64,000 nucleotides of DNA from Candidatus Chlorobium masyuteum. Lineage in GTDB: Bacteria; Bacteroidota; Chlorobiia; Chlorobiales; Chlorobiaceae. The stretch is taken from assembly GCF_011601315.1 (NCBI RefSeq), contig NZ_JAAORA010000003.1:186001-250000 (forward strand), in the 5' to 3' direction. A program made the translations under genes and the position numbers. Below, one piece after another: positions 1-8,049 of this stretch (position 1 is its first letter; each line of letters starts with the position of its first letter). The notes beneath the pieces are model-generated. The model saw only the letters and a list, made by a program, of their open reading frames with translations, had not been told where the DNA came from and made no database searches.

Positions 1-567
1 CGAGCCGGAAAAATGTACGCTTCGGGCAATCAACTCCTTGCCTGTACCGGTTTCGCCGGTAATCAGCACTGAAGCATTGCTGTCGGCGATCCTGCCTGCC
101 ACATTGAGCACCTGGCTCATCGCACTGGATTCAGCTATGATTCCATCAACACTGAAACGCTCGGTGAGTTGCTGACGTAGCAGGTGATTTTCACTGATAA
201 GCTGTTTTCGTTCAACAATATTGCGTATCAGCACCTGCAAGCGGTAGAGGTCGATCGGCTTGGTGATGTAATCGGCAGCTCCAAGTTTCATGGCATCGGT
301 TGCTGATTCCACCGTACCGTAGGCAGTCATGATGATAACCTGTATTGAGGGATTTATCTCCTTGATGGCTTCAAGAAGTTTTACCCCGCTCATGCCGGGC
401 ATCCTGAAATCGGAGAGCACGATATCGACCGCACTGTTCCGGATGTTCAGAATTGCCTGTTCAGGGTTAGCAGCCTTCAGCACCCGGTAACCCTGCTTGG
501 AAAGAAAACCCGCAAGGCTCTCCAGTTGCACCGGCTCGTCTTCGACCACCAGAATCGTATAATCCAT
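1..567 (-). CDS. NtrC-family sigma-54-dependent response regulator (3' end outside window)
   Basis: The first 189 residues of a two-component transcriptional activator are present; the gene runs off the left edge. The receiver domain (about residues 4-115) has the acidic pair E9-D10, the phospho-acceptor D53 in LSDFRMPGMSG and the conserved Lys of TKP. After a helical linker the AAA+ sigma-54-interaction domain begins, with the Walker A motif GETGTGKE just before the break. Such proteins activate sigma-54 promoters when phosphorylated. Its start lies 35 bases downstream of the stop of the sensor kinase at 603..2642, so the two form one operon. The DNA-binding domain and the targets are not visible. 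Confidence 0.9.
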   Translation of the reverse strand, partial: MDYTILVVEDEPVQLESLAGFLSKQGYRVLKAANPEQAILNIRNSAVDIVLSDFRMPGMSGVKLLEAIKEINPSIQVIIMTAYGTVESATDAMKLGAADYITKPIDLYRLQVLIRNIVERKQLISENHLLRQQLTERFSVDGIIAESSAMSQVLNVAGRIADSNASVLITGETGTGKELIARSVHFSGS

Positions 568-602
568 TATCTCGTTCCGTTTATGTTGCTGACAGTAACC
601 AT

Positions 603-2642
603 TCATGACCGGGGCAGCACGATTCTGAAAATGCTCCCCCTGTTTTCAAGACTTTCGACTTCAATAACTCCCCCGTGTGACTGGACAATCTGGTTGGCTA
701 TGCTCAGACCCATTCCGGTACCATCCTCCTTTGAGGTAAAATAGAGATTGAATATCTGAGAGCGCAACTCCTCGGGAATTCCCCGGCCGGTATCGGCAAC
801 CTCAATGAACGCATTGCCGTTGCGCTGACCTGTCGTGACGGTCACTTCCCCACCCGGCTCTGTCGCTTCGACTGCATTCCGGACAAGATTGAGCAATACC
901 TGCTGCATTTGAGCCCTGTCGATAGCAATTTGGCAACCGGAAAAAGCTTTCAGCGTAAAGCGCACTCCCACAGTCTCGGCTTCACCCTCCAGTACGGGTC
1001 GGTATTGCGTAATAAAATCATCCAGATCTGTTGGCATCAGCATGAGCTTCGGAGGGCGGGCAAATTTCAGGAATCGCTGGATGATGGCATTGACCCGGTG
1101 TACTTCGGAAACGATAGCTCGAACCAGATGATGATACTCCTCTCTCTCTTCAGCCGGAGAAAACTCCATGTCAAGCCGCTGCCCCAGAACACCGATAGCG
1201 TTGAGCGGATTGCGGATTTCATGTGCCACCCCGGAAGCAAGTTCACCCATGGCGGTGAGTTTTTCCTGACGCTCGATCACCCGCTGCATTGAGCGCTGTA
1301 CCGTCATATCCCGCAACACGACAAACGCCCCGTCAGGGTAGTTCTCCGTACCGTTGATCATACTGAAATGTCCTGCAAGGATGAATTGAGTGTTGTTGAT
1401 GCGGCAATCGAACTCTTTGGTGCTTGCCGTTATCTGGCGGTTCATAAACTCCATGATCAATTTTCCACATTCGGGAAAAATAGCACTGAGAGAGTTGCCG
1501 ATGGCACCGGCCCCTGTTATGTTTAAAAGTTTTTCTGCTGAGCTGTTGAGCAGGGTAATGTTCCCCCCCGTGTTTACGGCTATGACTGAATCCGCCATAT
1601 TTTCGAGAATGGAGGAGGAGAAGAGCTTTTCACCAAGCAGGGCATCCTTGACCCTCAATTCATTGCGTCGTGTAAGGATAAGGTTGAATACCGCCAGACC
1701 TCCTATGGATGCAAGACCCAGAAGCAGTATAATGCGGATTTGCAGCTTCTCTGCCGCCTCCATAAACGGATCGGTTTTCAGTCCGATGCGAAGCAATCCG
1801 AACCTGCTGCCCTGGTAGAAAAACGGTTTAATCACCTCAAAAACCTGTTTGCCATTGAATGTGGTAAACCTTGTGGTCGATCTCTTCTGTTCAAAAGCTC
1901 GCGACAGGATCGGGTCAGACTGTATGGTTTCGGCTTCGGTTACATTGGAAGTCGCGGCAATGATAGCAGAGGAGTCCTGCCAGATGATATAGGCAATCCC
2001 GGCAGCATCAATACCTGTTCGCTGAATAAGTCTTCCCGGCCCGATCTGCTTCTGCATGGCGAGAAGCCTTGTTACATCAACATTGCCGACAATCGCACCA
2101 CCCCGCCGTCTGGCAACGGCAACGACCAGTCGGGGCCCTTTGCCGGATTCACTCTCCCTGATTCCGAGGTTGATTACCTCTTTTTTTCCGGAAAGGATCG
2201 GCATGAGCTGACTTGCTGGTTCACAGTTCCGAAAAAGCGGTTGGTGATCGGGCGGTGTGTTCCATGCAATTCGATTACCGTTACGGTCAACAATAGTGAT
2301 CCGGTACATTCCGCTTTTACCGGCAATTTCAGTAAGATTTTCGGATGTTAACGCTTTCTGGCTGTCCATGCGCTCTATCAGTCGCAACTGATCAGCAAGC
2401 CCGCCGGTGATGAGACCGTTGATCTCGTTATAGCCGATCAGTGCTGTTTCTGCGCCTTCGGTAAGAAAATGAATCAGCAGTGATGACTCCTCGTGCATCA
2501 GGTTCTCAATCTCTTCCATGCGGGCTTTATAGTGCAGAAAGGCAGTAGCGGAGAACGCCATGACCAACAAGAAAAACATCCCTGCAAGATAGTTTGGCGG
2601 GATTGGCAGCGGATGCCACTGTTGTTTGTTCCTGCGTGTCAT
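603..2642 (-). CDS. Membrane sensor histidine kinase (PAS-HisKA-HATPase), partner of the adjacent NtrC-type regulator
   Basis: A 679-residue inner-membrane kinase. There is a transmembrane segment near residues 18-37, a long periplasmic sensing region to about 300, and a second transmembrane segment near 302-324. A PAS domain follows (about 342-450), then the HisKA box with the phospho-accepting His474 in ASGVAHEIRNPL. The C-terminal ATPase domain has the N box LVRNAVEA and the G boxes DTGRGIP and GTGMGLSI. The layout resembles ZraS/AtoS-type kinases paired with NtrC-family regulators, and the regulator gene follows after 35 bases. The signal sensed cannot be read from the sequence. The start used is the first Met, before the membrane segment. 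Confidence 0.9.
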   Translation of the reverse strand: MTRRNKQQWHPLPIPPNYLAGMFFLLVMAFSATAFLHYKARMEEIENLMHEESSLLIHFLTEGAETALIGYNEINGLITGGLADQLRLIERMDSQKALTSENLTEIAGKSGMYRITIVDRNGNRIAWNTPPDHQPLFRNCEPASQLMPILSGKKEVINLGIRESESGKGPRLVVAVARRRGGAIVGNVDVTRLLAMQKQIGPGRLIQRTGIDAAGIAYIIWQDSSAIIAATSNVTEAETIQSDPILSRAFEQKRSTTRFTTFNGKQVFEVIKPFFYQGSRFGLLRIGLKTDPFMEAAEKLQIRIILLLGLASIGGLAVFNLILTRRNELRVKDALLGEKLFSSSILENMADSVIAVNTGGNITLLNSSAEKLLNITGAGAIGNSLSAIFPECGKLIMEFMNRQITASTKEFDCRINNTQFILAGHFSMINGTENYPDGAFVVLRDMTVQRSMQRVIERQEKLTAMGELASGVAHEIRNPLNAIGVLGQRLDMEFSPAEEREEYHHLVRAIVSEVHRVNAIIQRFLKFARPPKLMLMPTDLDDFITQYRPVLEGEAETVGVRFTLKAFSGCQIAIDRAQMQQVLLNLVRNAVEATEPGGEVTVTTGQRNGNAFIEVADTGRGIPEELRSQIFNLYFTSKEDGTGMGLSIANQIVQSHGGVIEVESLENRGSIFRIVLPRS

Positions 2643-2919
2643 GCGTATCGGTATTGTTGCATTACCTCATCCATCCGTCACGGTTAACTTGATGCTCCGG
2701 CAAACAAAGCAATCACCACACCAAGCCTGAAAAATCCCGGCAGCACCGCTATACATCCAAAATAGTATAGCTCCGATCACTGCCCGCCTTCAGGCACCAG
2801 TTACCCAAAGAGCCCGCGAGTTGATCATTGCATGCTATAAAACAATATCGTATTATTACTCTGACAACTATGTAATTACTACAGATCGAATCTCACTCAA
2901 CCCTGAACAGTGAACTCCA
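2643..2919. other. Divergent intergenic region
   Basis: These 277 bases separate the kinase operon (minus) from the DUF2892 gene (plus), so they should hold both promoters. The stretch around 2835-2885 is AT-rich. I could not fix -35/-10 boxes or a sigma-54 site with confidence. Confidence 0.4.
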
Positions 2920-3147
2920 ATGCAGAAAAATGTTGGTCAAACAGATAAAATAATCCGGATTGTTATCGGGGTTGCCATTATTGCCGCAGGAGTCATCAAT
3001 CAGTCGTGGTGGGGAGCTGTTGGCGTTATACCGCTTCTGACCGCGTTTACAGGATTTTGTCCGCTCTATACCCTGATCAAGACCTCTACCTGCGGAAGTT
3101 GCGGTTGTGGTGATAAACCAAGGGACAATAGCTCATGCAAGCCCTGA
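2920..3147 (+). CDS. DUF2892 (YgaP-like) small inner-membrane protein
   Basis: A 75-residue protein. The N-terminal QKNVGQTDKIIRIVIGV pattern, two hydrophobic helices (about 12-28 and 31-48) and the GFCPLYTLIK motif are typical of the DUF2892 family, found alone or fused to rhodanese domains as in YgaP. The Cys-rich tail (TSTCGSCGCG) could bind a metal or sulfur species, but this is inference. The gene stands alone on the plus strand. A short inverted repeat (CTCATGCA/TGCATGAG, 3132-3159) covers its end and may fold in the transcript. Confidence 0.8.
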   Translation: MQKNVGQTDKIIRIVIGVAIIAAGVINQSWWGAVGVIPLLTAFTGFCPLYTLIKTSTCGSCGCGDKPRDNSSCKP

Positions 3148-3189
3148 AGCGTGCATGAGGCGGACCGGGAAGAAACTTTGTGCTGCCCG

Positions 3190-3888
3190 TCAATCCTTGA
3201 CGCATCGAACTGAAAAGCCAATATTCTTGTTGGCCATCCCTCTCCTCAGAGCCGCATCGTAGTAGCCGAGTGACCGGCCCAATGCACTGCTTGCCCCGGA
3301 TTCAGTTGAAGACCATAGTCTGCTGTATTCACCCGGCGGCATAAAGTATCCGTCATTATCCCGTCTGGCTCCACCCGGAAGAGCCTCAAAGCCGCTTTTA
3401 CCGGCAACACTACCCTGCTCTGCCCTCCAGAGTGTTGCCGATTTTATAGCTCCGCCGGCATTTTCACTTCCGCCAAGCAGCTCCCCGAGCTTGCTCCATT
3501 CAGCATCGGAGGCTACATGCCACCCCTTCGGGGCAAGACCTCTTGGATCTTTAACCGCATACCAGTTATAGAGTTTACCGTAGATTTTTCCATTTTCAAG
3601 CCGGTTACTGTTGTAACACCACGCTCCTGTTTTCAGAAGCGCCCACGCTTCGGGATCCTTCACTTCAGGAATTGCATCACCATTCCGGTAGTGTGCCACA
3701 TCAAGATTTTTACCTGTCCATACCATCGATCCAATCTGAACAGCACTGTAGCTGTTTCCGTCCTGATCAACCACCTTTTCAGGACGGCTGCTGCAACCTG
3801 CCAGCAAAAGCAAGAGAGTAACCAATCTGGTTACAGAAAACGCCCCTGATCGGCAAAGTGTTACACCGTTACTTGTTATCACCGCCAT
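3190..3888 (-). CDS. FISUMP-domain lipoprotein
   Basis: A 232-residue predicted lipoprotein. A hydrophobic stretch ends in the lipobox LLAGC (Cys32). The mature part has the sequence signs of the Fibrobacter succinogenes major paralogous domain: DQDGNSYSAVQIGSMVWTGKNL, the WYAVKDPRGLAPKGWHVASDAEW core and the terminal GFSVRCVKD. The domain is common in surface proteins of Bacteroidetes, Chlorobi and Fibrobacteres; its function is not established. Residues 1-20 before the hydrophobic segment are long for a signal peptide, so a start further inside is possible. The gene is transcribed alone. Confidence 0.8.
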   Translation of the reverse strand: MAVITSNGVTLCRSGAFSVTRLVTLLLLLAGCSSRPEKVVDQDGNSYSAVQIGSMVWTGKNLDVAHYRNGDAIPEVKDPEAWALLKTGAWCYNSNRLENGKIYGKLYNWYAVKDPRGLAPKGWHVASDAEWSKLGELLGGSENAGGAIKSATLWRAEQGSVAGKSGFEALPGGARRDNDGYFMPPGEYSRLWSSTESGASSALGRSLGYYDAALRRGMANKNIGFSVRCVKD

Positions 3889-4333
3889 AGTTTTAATGGT
3901 TTATAGTAGCCTCCACTGGCGAACATTCGATCACCTCTCCACGCTCATCAAGGCATGCTGTGCGGCTGCTTAAAATCTCCCGGCTTTATTATAACCGTAT
4001 GACCATAATAAAGCAACCGGCCAAAAAGGTTAATGCTTGAAATCAAAATAAGTGATCCTGACGTTCCACTTTTGGCCTTCTCCGTTGAAAAGAGCGCGGG
4101 AGAAAAAAACGGATCGCGTTTACATATTTGCGAAAGGCGACGCTTTCCGCTATACTTTTGTGACAACTGTTTATTTGTTTTCAGGAGGATGTCGTTAATC
4201 ATTAACTCCCGATACCATGAAAAGTTTTCTTGCTGCTGTCAAGCACGGTGAAAAGGGATTTGCGATTAAAAACTCCGTGTTTCTCCCCTTTCACTGTGAG
4301 ATCATCACCATCTGGATTGGGAAGGAGATGTCG
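3889..4333. other. Intergenic region without a clear gene
   Basis: About 445 bases between the FISUMP lipoprotein and the next plus-strand gene. Short open frames on both strands (for example 3948..4202 minus and 4033..4251 plus) overlap each other and show no recognisable motif or ribosome site. No strong hairpin was seen. Confidence 0.5.
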
Positions 4334-4603
4334 ATGCTGTCAACACCTGACCAGATAACCGATCTCTGTGAATCCGGGCTTCTTGGTATCCGCACTGGGG
4401 ACTCCTATACCAATCTGGTGTTCCGGAAATGGGGTAATCTCGCCAAAGAGCTGGGCCATGACAAGGGGCATATTATTCTGCAGGCGGCAGAAAAAGGGTC
4501 CGATATCTTCAACAGTGAAAATCTCCATTACATCCGCATCAGTTTTCACGATCATCAAAAAGAGCTCTCTCTGGAGATCATCGATAATCCTCTGGATCTT
4601 TAG
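4334..4603 (+). CDS. Small hypothetical protein
   Basis: The open frame begins at 4217, but the ATG at 4334 is preceded at 6 bases by AAGGAG (4322-4327), so an 89-residue product starting MLSTPDQIT is preferred. It has no signal peptide or membrane segment and reads as a soluble, mixed-charge protein. I do not recognise the family. It is followed on the same strand by another small gene after about 100 bases. Confidence 0.55.
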   Translation: MLSTPDQITDLCESGLLGIRTGDSYTNLVFRKWGNLAKELGHDKGHIILQAAEKGSDIFNSENLHYIRISFHDHQKELSLEIIDNPLDL

Positions 4604-4709
4604 TTTGCCATAACCGGATTCCAGGGTTCGCCCTGCATGGCATGGCCAGCGTCACATTGGCTGCCGGTAAAAAAAAGCGTAGAGAAGTAAAAATCAGCGT
4701 TATACAACC

Positions 4710-5024
4710 ATGAAGAAACAACTGCAAGACATTATTGACCAGATCGAATCGTGCAGGTTCAAAACGGCTTATGAGGCCCTGAAAGCGATGAGTACGGACC
4801 CGTCGATTTCCGAGGAGCTTGTTGAAGTAGCTGAACTTGCAAGAATCGAAATAGGAGTAACCGAGAAACGCAAAGAGCTGGAACCGAAGGGCGGATTTTA
4901 TGCAAAATGCGCGGTATTGAGGTTGCAGGGAGCTCTGGGCGATCCTGATGCCGCTGAACGGCTGCTGCTGCTGAAAGAGCAGATGAACCTTACGCTGGAC
5001 GCGCAGGTAAACAGCATGAACTGA
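4710..5024 (+). CDS. Small helical hypothetical protein
   Basis: A 104-residue, charged protein predicted to be largely helical (MKKQLQDIIDQIESCRFKTAYEALKAM...), without signal peptide or membrane segment. The repeated Leu/Ala/Glu spacing suggests a helical bundle or coiled coil. The family is not recognised. No strong ribosome site precedes the ATG; the start is chosen because it is the only upstream Met and the frame is clean. Confidence 0.55.
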   Translation: MKKQLQDIIDQIESCRFKTAYEALKAMSTDPSISEELVEVAELARIEIGVTEKRKELEPKGGFYAKCAVLRLQGALGDPDAAERLLLLKEQMNLTLDAQVNSMN

Positions 5025-5208
5025 CACAAAGCGCATCGCGATTCCCCGATTTGGTGCCCGAGCTTACTGCCCGGAGTTTACGCTTCCACTGCCCCCTGGC
5101 AAAGGGAAATAATCAAAAATAATTTGTAATTTTTACGATCAAGGATAAAACAAAGAACAATTTACCCTGTCAGCTGTTACCCTCTTTGTTAACCAAAAAA
5201 TCAACATC

Positions 5209-5580
5209 ATGAAAAAAGCAGCTCTTTTTGTGACCACGGTTTTCTTCGCACTCTCTCTGTTTTCACCGACGAAAACCTTCGCTGTAAAAAAAGATGATAA
5301 AAAGGTTACGGCAAAAACCGAAGTTAAGGCTGTGAAAGCTGAAGCGCCGAAACCTGCTGAAAAAGCCGCTGTTAAAGCCACCGAAAAGCCTGCCGTCAAA
5401 GCCGATAAAGTCACTACAGCCAAGCCAGTAGCAAAACCTGCCGTCAGCACTGCGGCACCAACAAAAAAAGATGGCACTCCCGACATGCGATTCAAGGCCA
5501 ACAAGGAAGCAGCCAAACCTGCCGGACCGACCAAAAAAGACGGAACCCCCGACATGAGGTATAAAGCAAACCAGAAATAG
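5209..5580 (+). CDS. Exported Lys/Ala/Pro-rich protein with two KKDGTPDMR(F/Y)KAN repeats
   Basis: A 123-residue protein with a clear Sec signal peptide (MKKAALFVTTVFFALSLFSP, cleavage probably after TFA, residue 25). The mature part is low-complexity, rich in Lys, Ala, Pro and Val (residues 26-83), and ends in two copies of the motif PTKKDGTPDMR(F/Y)KAN at residues 84-98 and 107-121. Similar short motifs occur, to my recollection, in small exported proteins of Bacteroidetes/Chlorobi with no known role. The basic, disordered character suggests binding to an anionic envelope polymer, which is inference only. A strong terminator follows at 5602. Confidence 0.75.
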   Translation: MKKAALFVTTVFFALSLFSPTKTFAVKKDDKKVTAKTEVKAVKAEAPKPAEKAAVKATEKPAVKADKVTTAKPVAKPAVSTAAPTKKDGTPDMRFKANKEAAKPAGPTKKDGTPDMRYKANQK

Positions 5581-5601
5581 ATCAAGACTGCATCAAATTA
5601 C

Positions 5602-5637
5602 AAAAGCCATCCGGGACTCTCCTTCCGGATGGCTTTT
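5602..5637 (+). terminator. Rho-independent terminator
   Basis: Perfect inverted repeat AAAAGCCATCCGG (5602-5614) and CCGGATGGCTTTT (5625-5637) with a 10-base loop, ending in T residues, 21 bases after the stop of the exported repeat protein. The stem also has a T run on the opposite strand, so it could serve the hsdR remnant that ends at 5680. Confidence 0.85.
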
Positions 5638-5679
5638 GATTTTCAGATCAGCAATTTGCTTCTTGGGACGTGCCCGTGT

Positions 5680-6396
5680 CTATGCGTAGACCCCGGCATT
5701 GCGTTCGGGATAGCTTTCGTAGACATGCTCGAAAAGGGCGGAGCATTTCTGGCGGTAGAGTTCCGGTGTGTAGGCTCTGGGGAGACCGTAGTCAAGGGTA
5801 TCTTCGATTGCAAGTTTCAACTGTGAGCGGGCCTCGATTTTGTGGCGCCAGTTCAGTACAAGCAATCCCTTGAGTCTTGCAAGCAGTTCACGAGCAACCT
5901 TTTTGACCTCATTGCGCTCCTCTGCAGTGAGTTCTGGTGCCGGACGGGTAAGGATGTCGAGAATAACCAGCTCCTCTTCGCTCATATTTTCACGTACATG
6001 GCGCTCCTCTTCGTCGTTCATGCTTTTTGAAAGATTCACCAGCTCCTCGAACAGCTCTTCAATGTTGCGGCTTCCGGCGTTATAGCTCTATCTATCAGCT
6101 GTTCGAACTTCTCGGCAAAGTCAGCTCTTGTTCGATTCAGTCGAATCATCTTTTCGAGTTGAGCGCGAATTGCAACCTTGAGCACTTCGAGATCGCTGTT
6201 TTTGTGCTTTGACTGCTTGAATCGTGCTGCCAGCGCCTTGAAGTTGATTTTGGAGAGGTCAAGCGGAGGTGGCCCTGATTCGCGGATTGCATGGCCGGTT
6301 ATAGACTGGTCGAGCAGGCTGTTTATGGCATTCATAACCTCAGAGATATCCGGAGGACGGATTATGCCAACAAAGATGTCGCGATTTTTGAAAATA
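5680..6396 (-). pseudogene. hsdR: hsdR 3' fragment (type I restriction endonuclease subunit R), frameshifted
   Basis: Only the C-terminal part of HsdR remains. Reading from about 6396 down: NRDIFVGIIRP, then SSITGHAIRESG-like and LDLSKINFKALAARF, then IRLNRTRADFAEKFEQLID. Near 6085 the frame shifts (the expected YNAGSRNIEELFEEL continuation is in another frame, apparently through two extra bases). The second frame then gives VNLSKSMNDEEERHVRENM to the end ...YPERNAGVYA (stop at 5680). The ATPase and nuclease domains are missing; the upstream side meets the IS3-family element. The gene cannot make an active enzyme. Confidence 0.85.
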
Positions 6397-6397
6397 A

Positions 6398-7522
6398 TTA
6401 TTCCACCATATCCGGGTTCAGCACGACTTCCCGGAGAACATTCCATTGCTTGACAGGTCTTGATCCCCATCGTTCTGGATATTCCGTATGAGCCTGACAC
6501 ATCGTCGCATTTCTCTGCTCAAAAATTGCTGCTGCCCGACCTGTTCGCATCTCTTCGGGTGTGATATAGCCAATCGATGAATGCAGATGTTCGGTGTTAT
6601 ACCAGTGTACAAACAAAGCCAGCCATTGTCGTGCATGATCCAGACTTTCAAACCGGCCGGGATAATTCACCCGGTACTTCATTGTTTTAAAGAGCGATTC
6701 GCTAAACGGATTGTCATTGCTTGTTCTTGGTCGGCTGTGTGATACTTCAACCTTGAGTTCCTGAAGCAACGCCATGAGCGTAATGCCTTTCATCGGGCTT
6801 CCATTGTCTGCATGCAGGGCTCTGATCGTTATCTTTCTGCCTTTCAGAGTTCTCTCGAACAGATCCCTGCTGTGCCTGCCGCTTTCTTCTTCATGAACAG
6901 CCCAACCGATGATATTCTTGTCGAAGATATCCATGATGACATAGGCATAGAAAAACAAACCCTTAACCGTACGGGCCATATAGGTTATGTCCCACGTGTA
7001 TACCTGATTCGATGCTGTTGCCTTCTGTTCCGGCGGTTTTGCATGTCTGCTGCGCACTCTCACGTTGCTCCGATGATGCTGCAGGTTTCGTTCTTTGAGC
7101 ACTCGGTAGAATGTCCGTACCGATGCCAGATAACAGCCATCATTGAGCAGCAGGGCGACAATCTCATACGGGTTCTGATCACGAAAACGCTTGTTGTTAC
7201 ACTGTTCTATGATTGCATCACGAATGTCCAACGAGATCTTTCTGACAACCCGTTTCTTTGATCCTTTGCGTTGATCCTGCAATGCTCCATGTTTCCATCG
7301 CTGCAGGGTTCGCAGAGAGATACCGACAACCTCGCACGCCATATGATATCTGGCACCATTGCAATGAGCTTCGTCAATCAGGGGAATGATCTCCAGCCGG
7401 TGTGCTTCGAGGATCAGTCGTCCTTTTGGCCCTCCATAAGTTCGTCCAGTTTTTTTTTCAAGAGGAGCAGGGCTGTGCTGCCTCAGCAAGGGCTTTTTCC
7501 TTTCGCTGAAGCTCCTTTTCAA
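6398..7522 (-). CDS. IS3-family transposase OrfB (DDE integrase domain)
   Basis: A 374-residue transposase. An N-terminal helix-turn-helix region is followed from about residue 170 by the rve integrase core. The catalytic triad is visible: Asp in YTWDITYM, Asp in LHADNGSPMKG, and Glu in NDNPFSESLFK. The last two are separated by 35 residues (DD35E). The C-terminal YNTEHLHSSIGYITPEEM motif is characteristic of IS3-type OrfB. It overlaps orfA by 65 bases and lies in the +1 phase relative to it rather than the usual -1. No internal stop is present, so it may be active. Confidence 0.88.
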   Translation of the reverse strand: MKRSFSERKKPLLRQHSPAPLEKKTGRTYGGPKGRLILEAHRLEIIPLIDEAHCNGARYHMACEVVGISLRTLQRWKHGALQDQRKGSKKRVVRKISLDIRDAIIEQCNNKRFRDQNPYEIVALLLNDGCYLASVRTFYRVLKERNLQHHRSNVRVRSRHAKPPEQKATASNQVYTWDITYMARTVKGLFFYAYVIMDIFDKNIIGWAVHEEESGRHSRDLFERTLKGRKITIRALHADNGSPMKGITLMALLQELKVEVSHSRPRTSNDNPFSESLFKTMKYRVNYPGRFESLDHARQWLALFVHWYNTEHLHSSIGYITPEEMRTGRAAAIFEQRNATMCQAHTEYPERWGSRPVKQWNVLREVVLNPDMVE

Positions 7523-7928
7523 GCTCTTTGTTTCTCTTCTTTAAGGCTTTAAGCTCCTGATCCTTTTTATCGTTTTTATTGTCAATCATCTCCCGGATTT
7601 CCTGATCCCAGATCGTTAAATGTTCTGAGTGCAGGCCACGTTCTCTGAGAAATCCGCCCAGTTGTTCATTATCAATGCCGGCAGCCTCAAGCACCAACTG
7701 GTATTTCTCTTTCGGGGTCATGAATCGTGGGCTGCTCTCCTGGCTGCCATCCGGTAAGATACCCGATTCACTCTTCTTGATCCAATTCCGGATTGTCTGA
7801 TCATTAATGCCGGTTTCTTTGCTTACCTCGACGATACTTCGCGCTTCAGGCGGCAAGACTTTTTTCAGTACACTTGACCTCACTGCTCGGGAATATCCCA
7901 TAATTCGCCTCCTCGGTTGAAGCGACAT
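7458..7928 (-). CDS. IS3-family OrfA (helix-turn-helix DNA-binding protein)
   Basis: A 156-residue protein with an N-terminal helix-turn-helix (SIVEVSKETGINDQTIRNWIKKSE, in part) for binding insertion-sequence ends. A Lys/Glu-rich coiled coil follows (residues about 115-150, KALKKRNKELEKELQRKEK), as in IS3 OrfA proteins. The frame stops just before a run of nine A residues (minus strand, 7450-7458), inside the orfB overlap. The start may be at the first Met or at Met10 (MGYSRAVRS). Confidence 0.8.
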   Translation of the reverse strand: MSLQPRRRIMGYSRAVRSSVLKKVLPPEARSIVEVSKETGINDQTIRNWIKKSESGILPDGSQESSPRFMTPKEKYQLVLEAAGIDNEQLGGFLRERGLHSEHLTIWDQEIREMIDNKNDKKDQELKALKKRNKELEKELQRKEKALAEAAQPCSS

Positions 7929-8049
7929 CTATATTAACACATAGGGGAGGATTCGGATTAAGCTTGGTGCGGATCGCTTCAGCAAGTGTCGCCAGGCAAA
8001 CTCTGCTTTGCTGGGTAGGGTTTCACAAAACCTTTAAAATCGGATGCTA

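Larger units (their letters stand above)
6398..7928 (-). mobile_element. IS3-family insertion sequence (two-orf type, apparently intact)
   Basis: Two overlapping reading frames, orfA (7458..7928) and orfB (6398..7522), form a typical IS3-family unit on the minus strand. It abuts the truncated hsdR end, so it or an associated deletion probably removed the rest of that gene. The coordinates given are only those of the coding part. Terminal inverted repeats and target duplications could not be resolved by eye; the outer ends should lie near 6385-6398 and 7930-8000. Confidence 0.75.

Noticed and set aside
1740-2351. 203-codon plus-strand frame inside the sensor kinase gene
   Set aside because: Antisense shadow of a kinase with clear domains.
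3948-4251. Two overlapping short frames on opposite strands
   Set aside because: Neither has a ribosome site or motif; both fall in the intergenic stretch before the small gene at 4334.
6385-8000. Terminal inverted repeats of the IS3-family element
   Set aside because: Some weak similarity between the two ends (for example GGAGGATT near 7947 and the reverse of ATTCCACC near 6402) was seen, but it is too poor to set boundaries.
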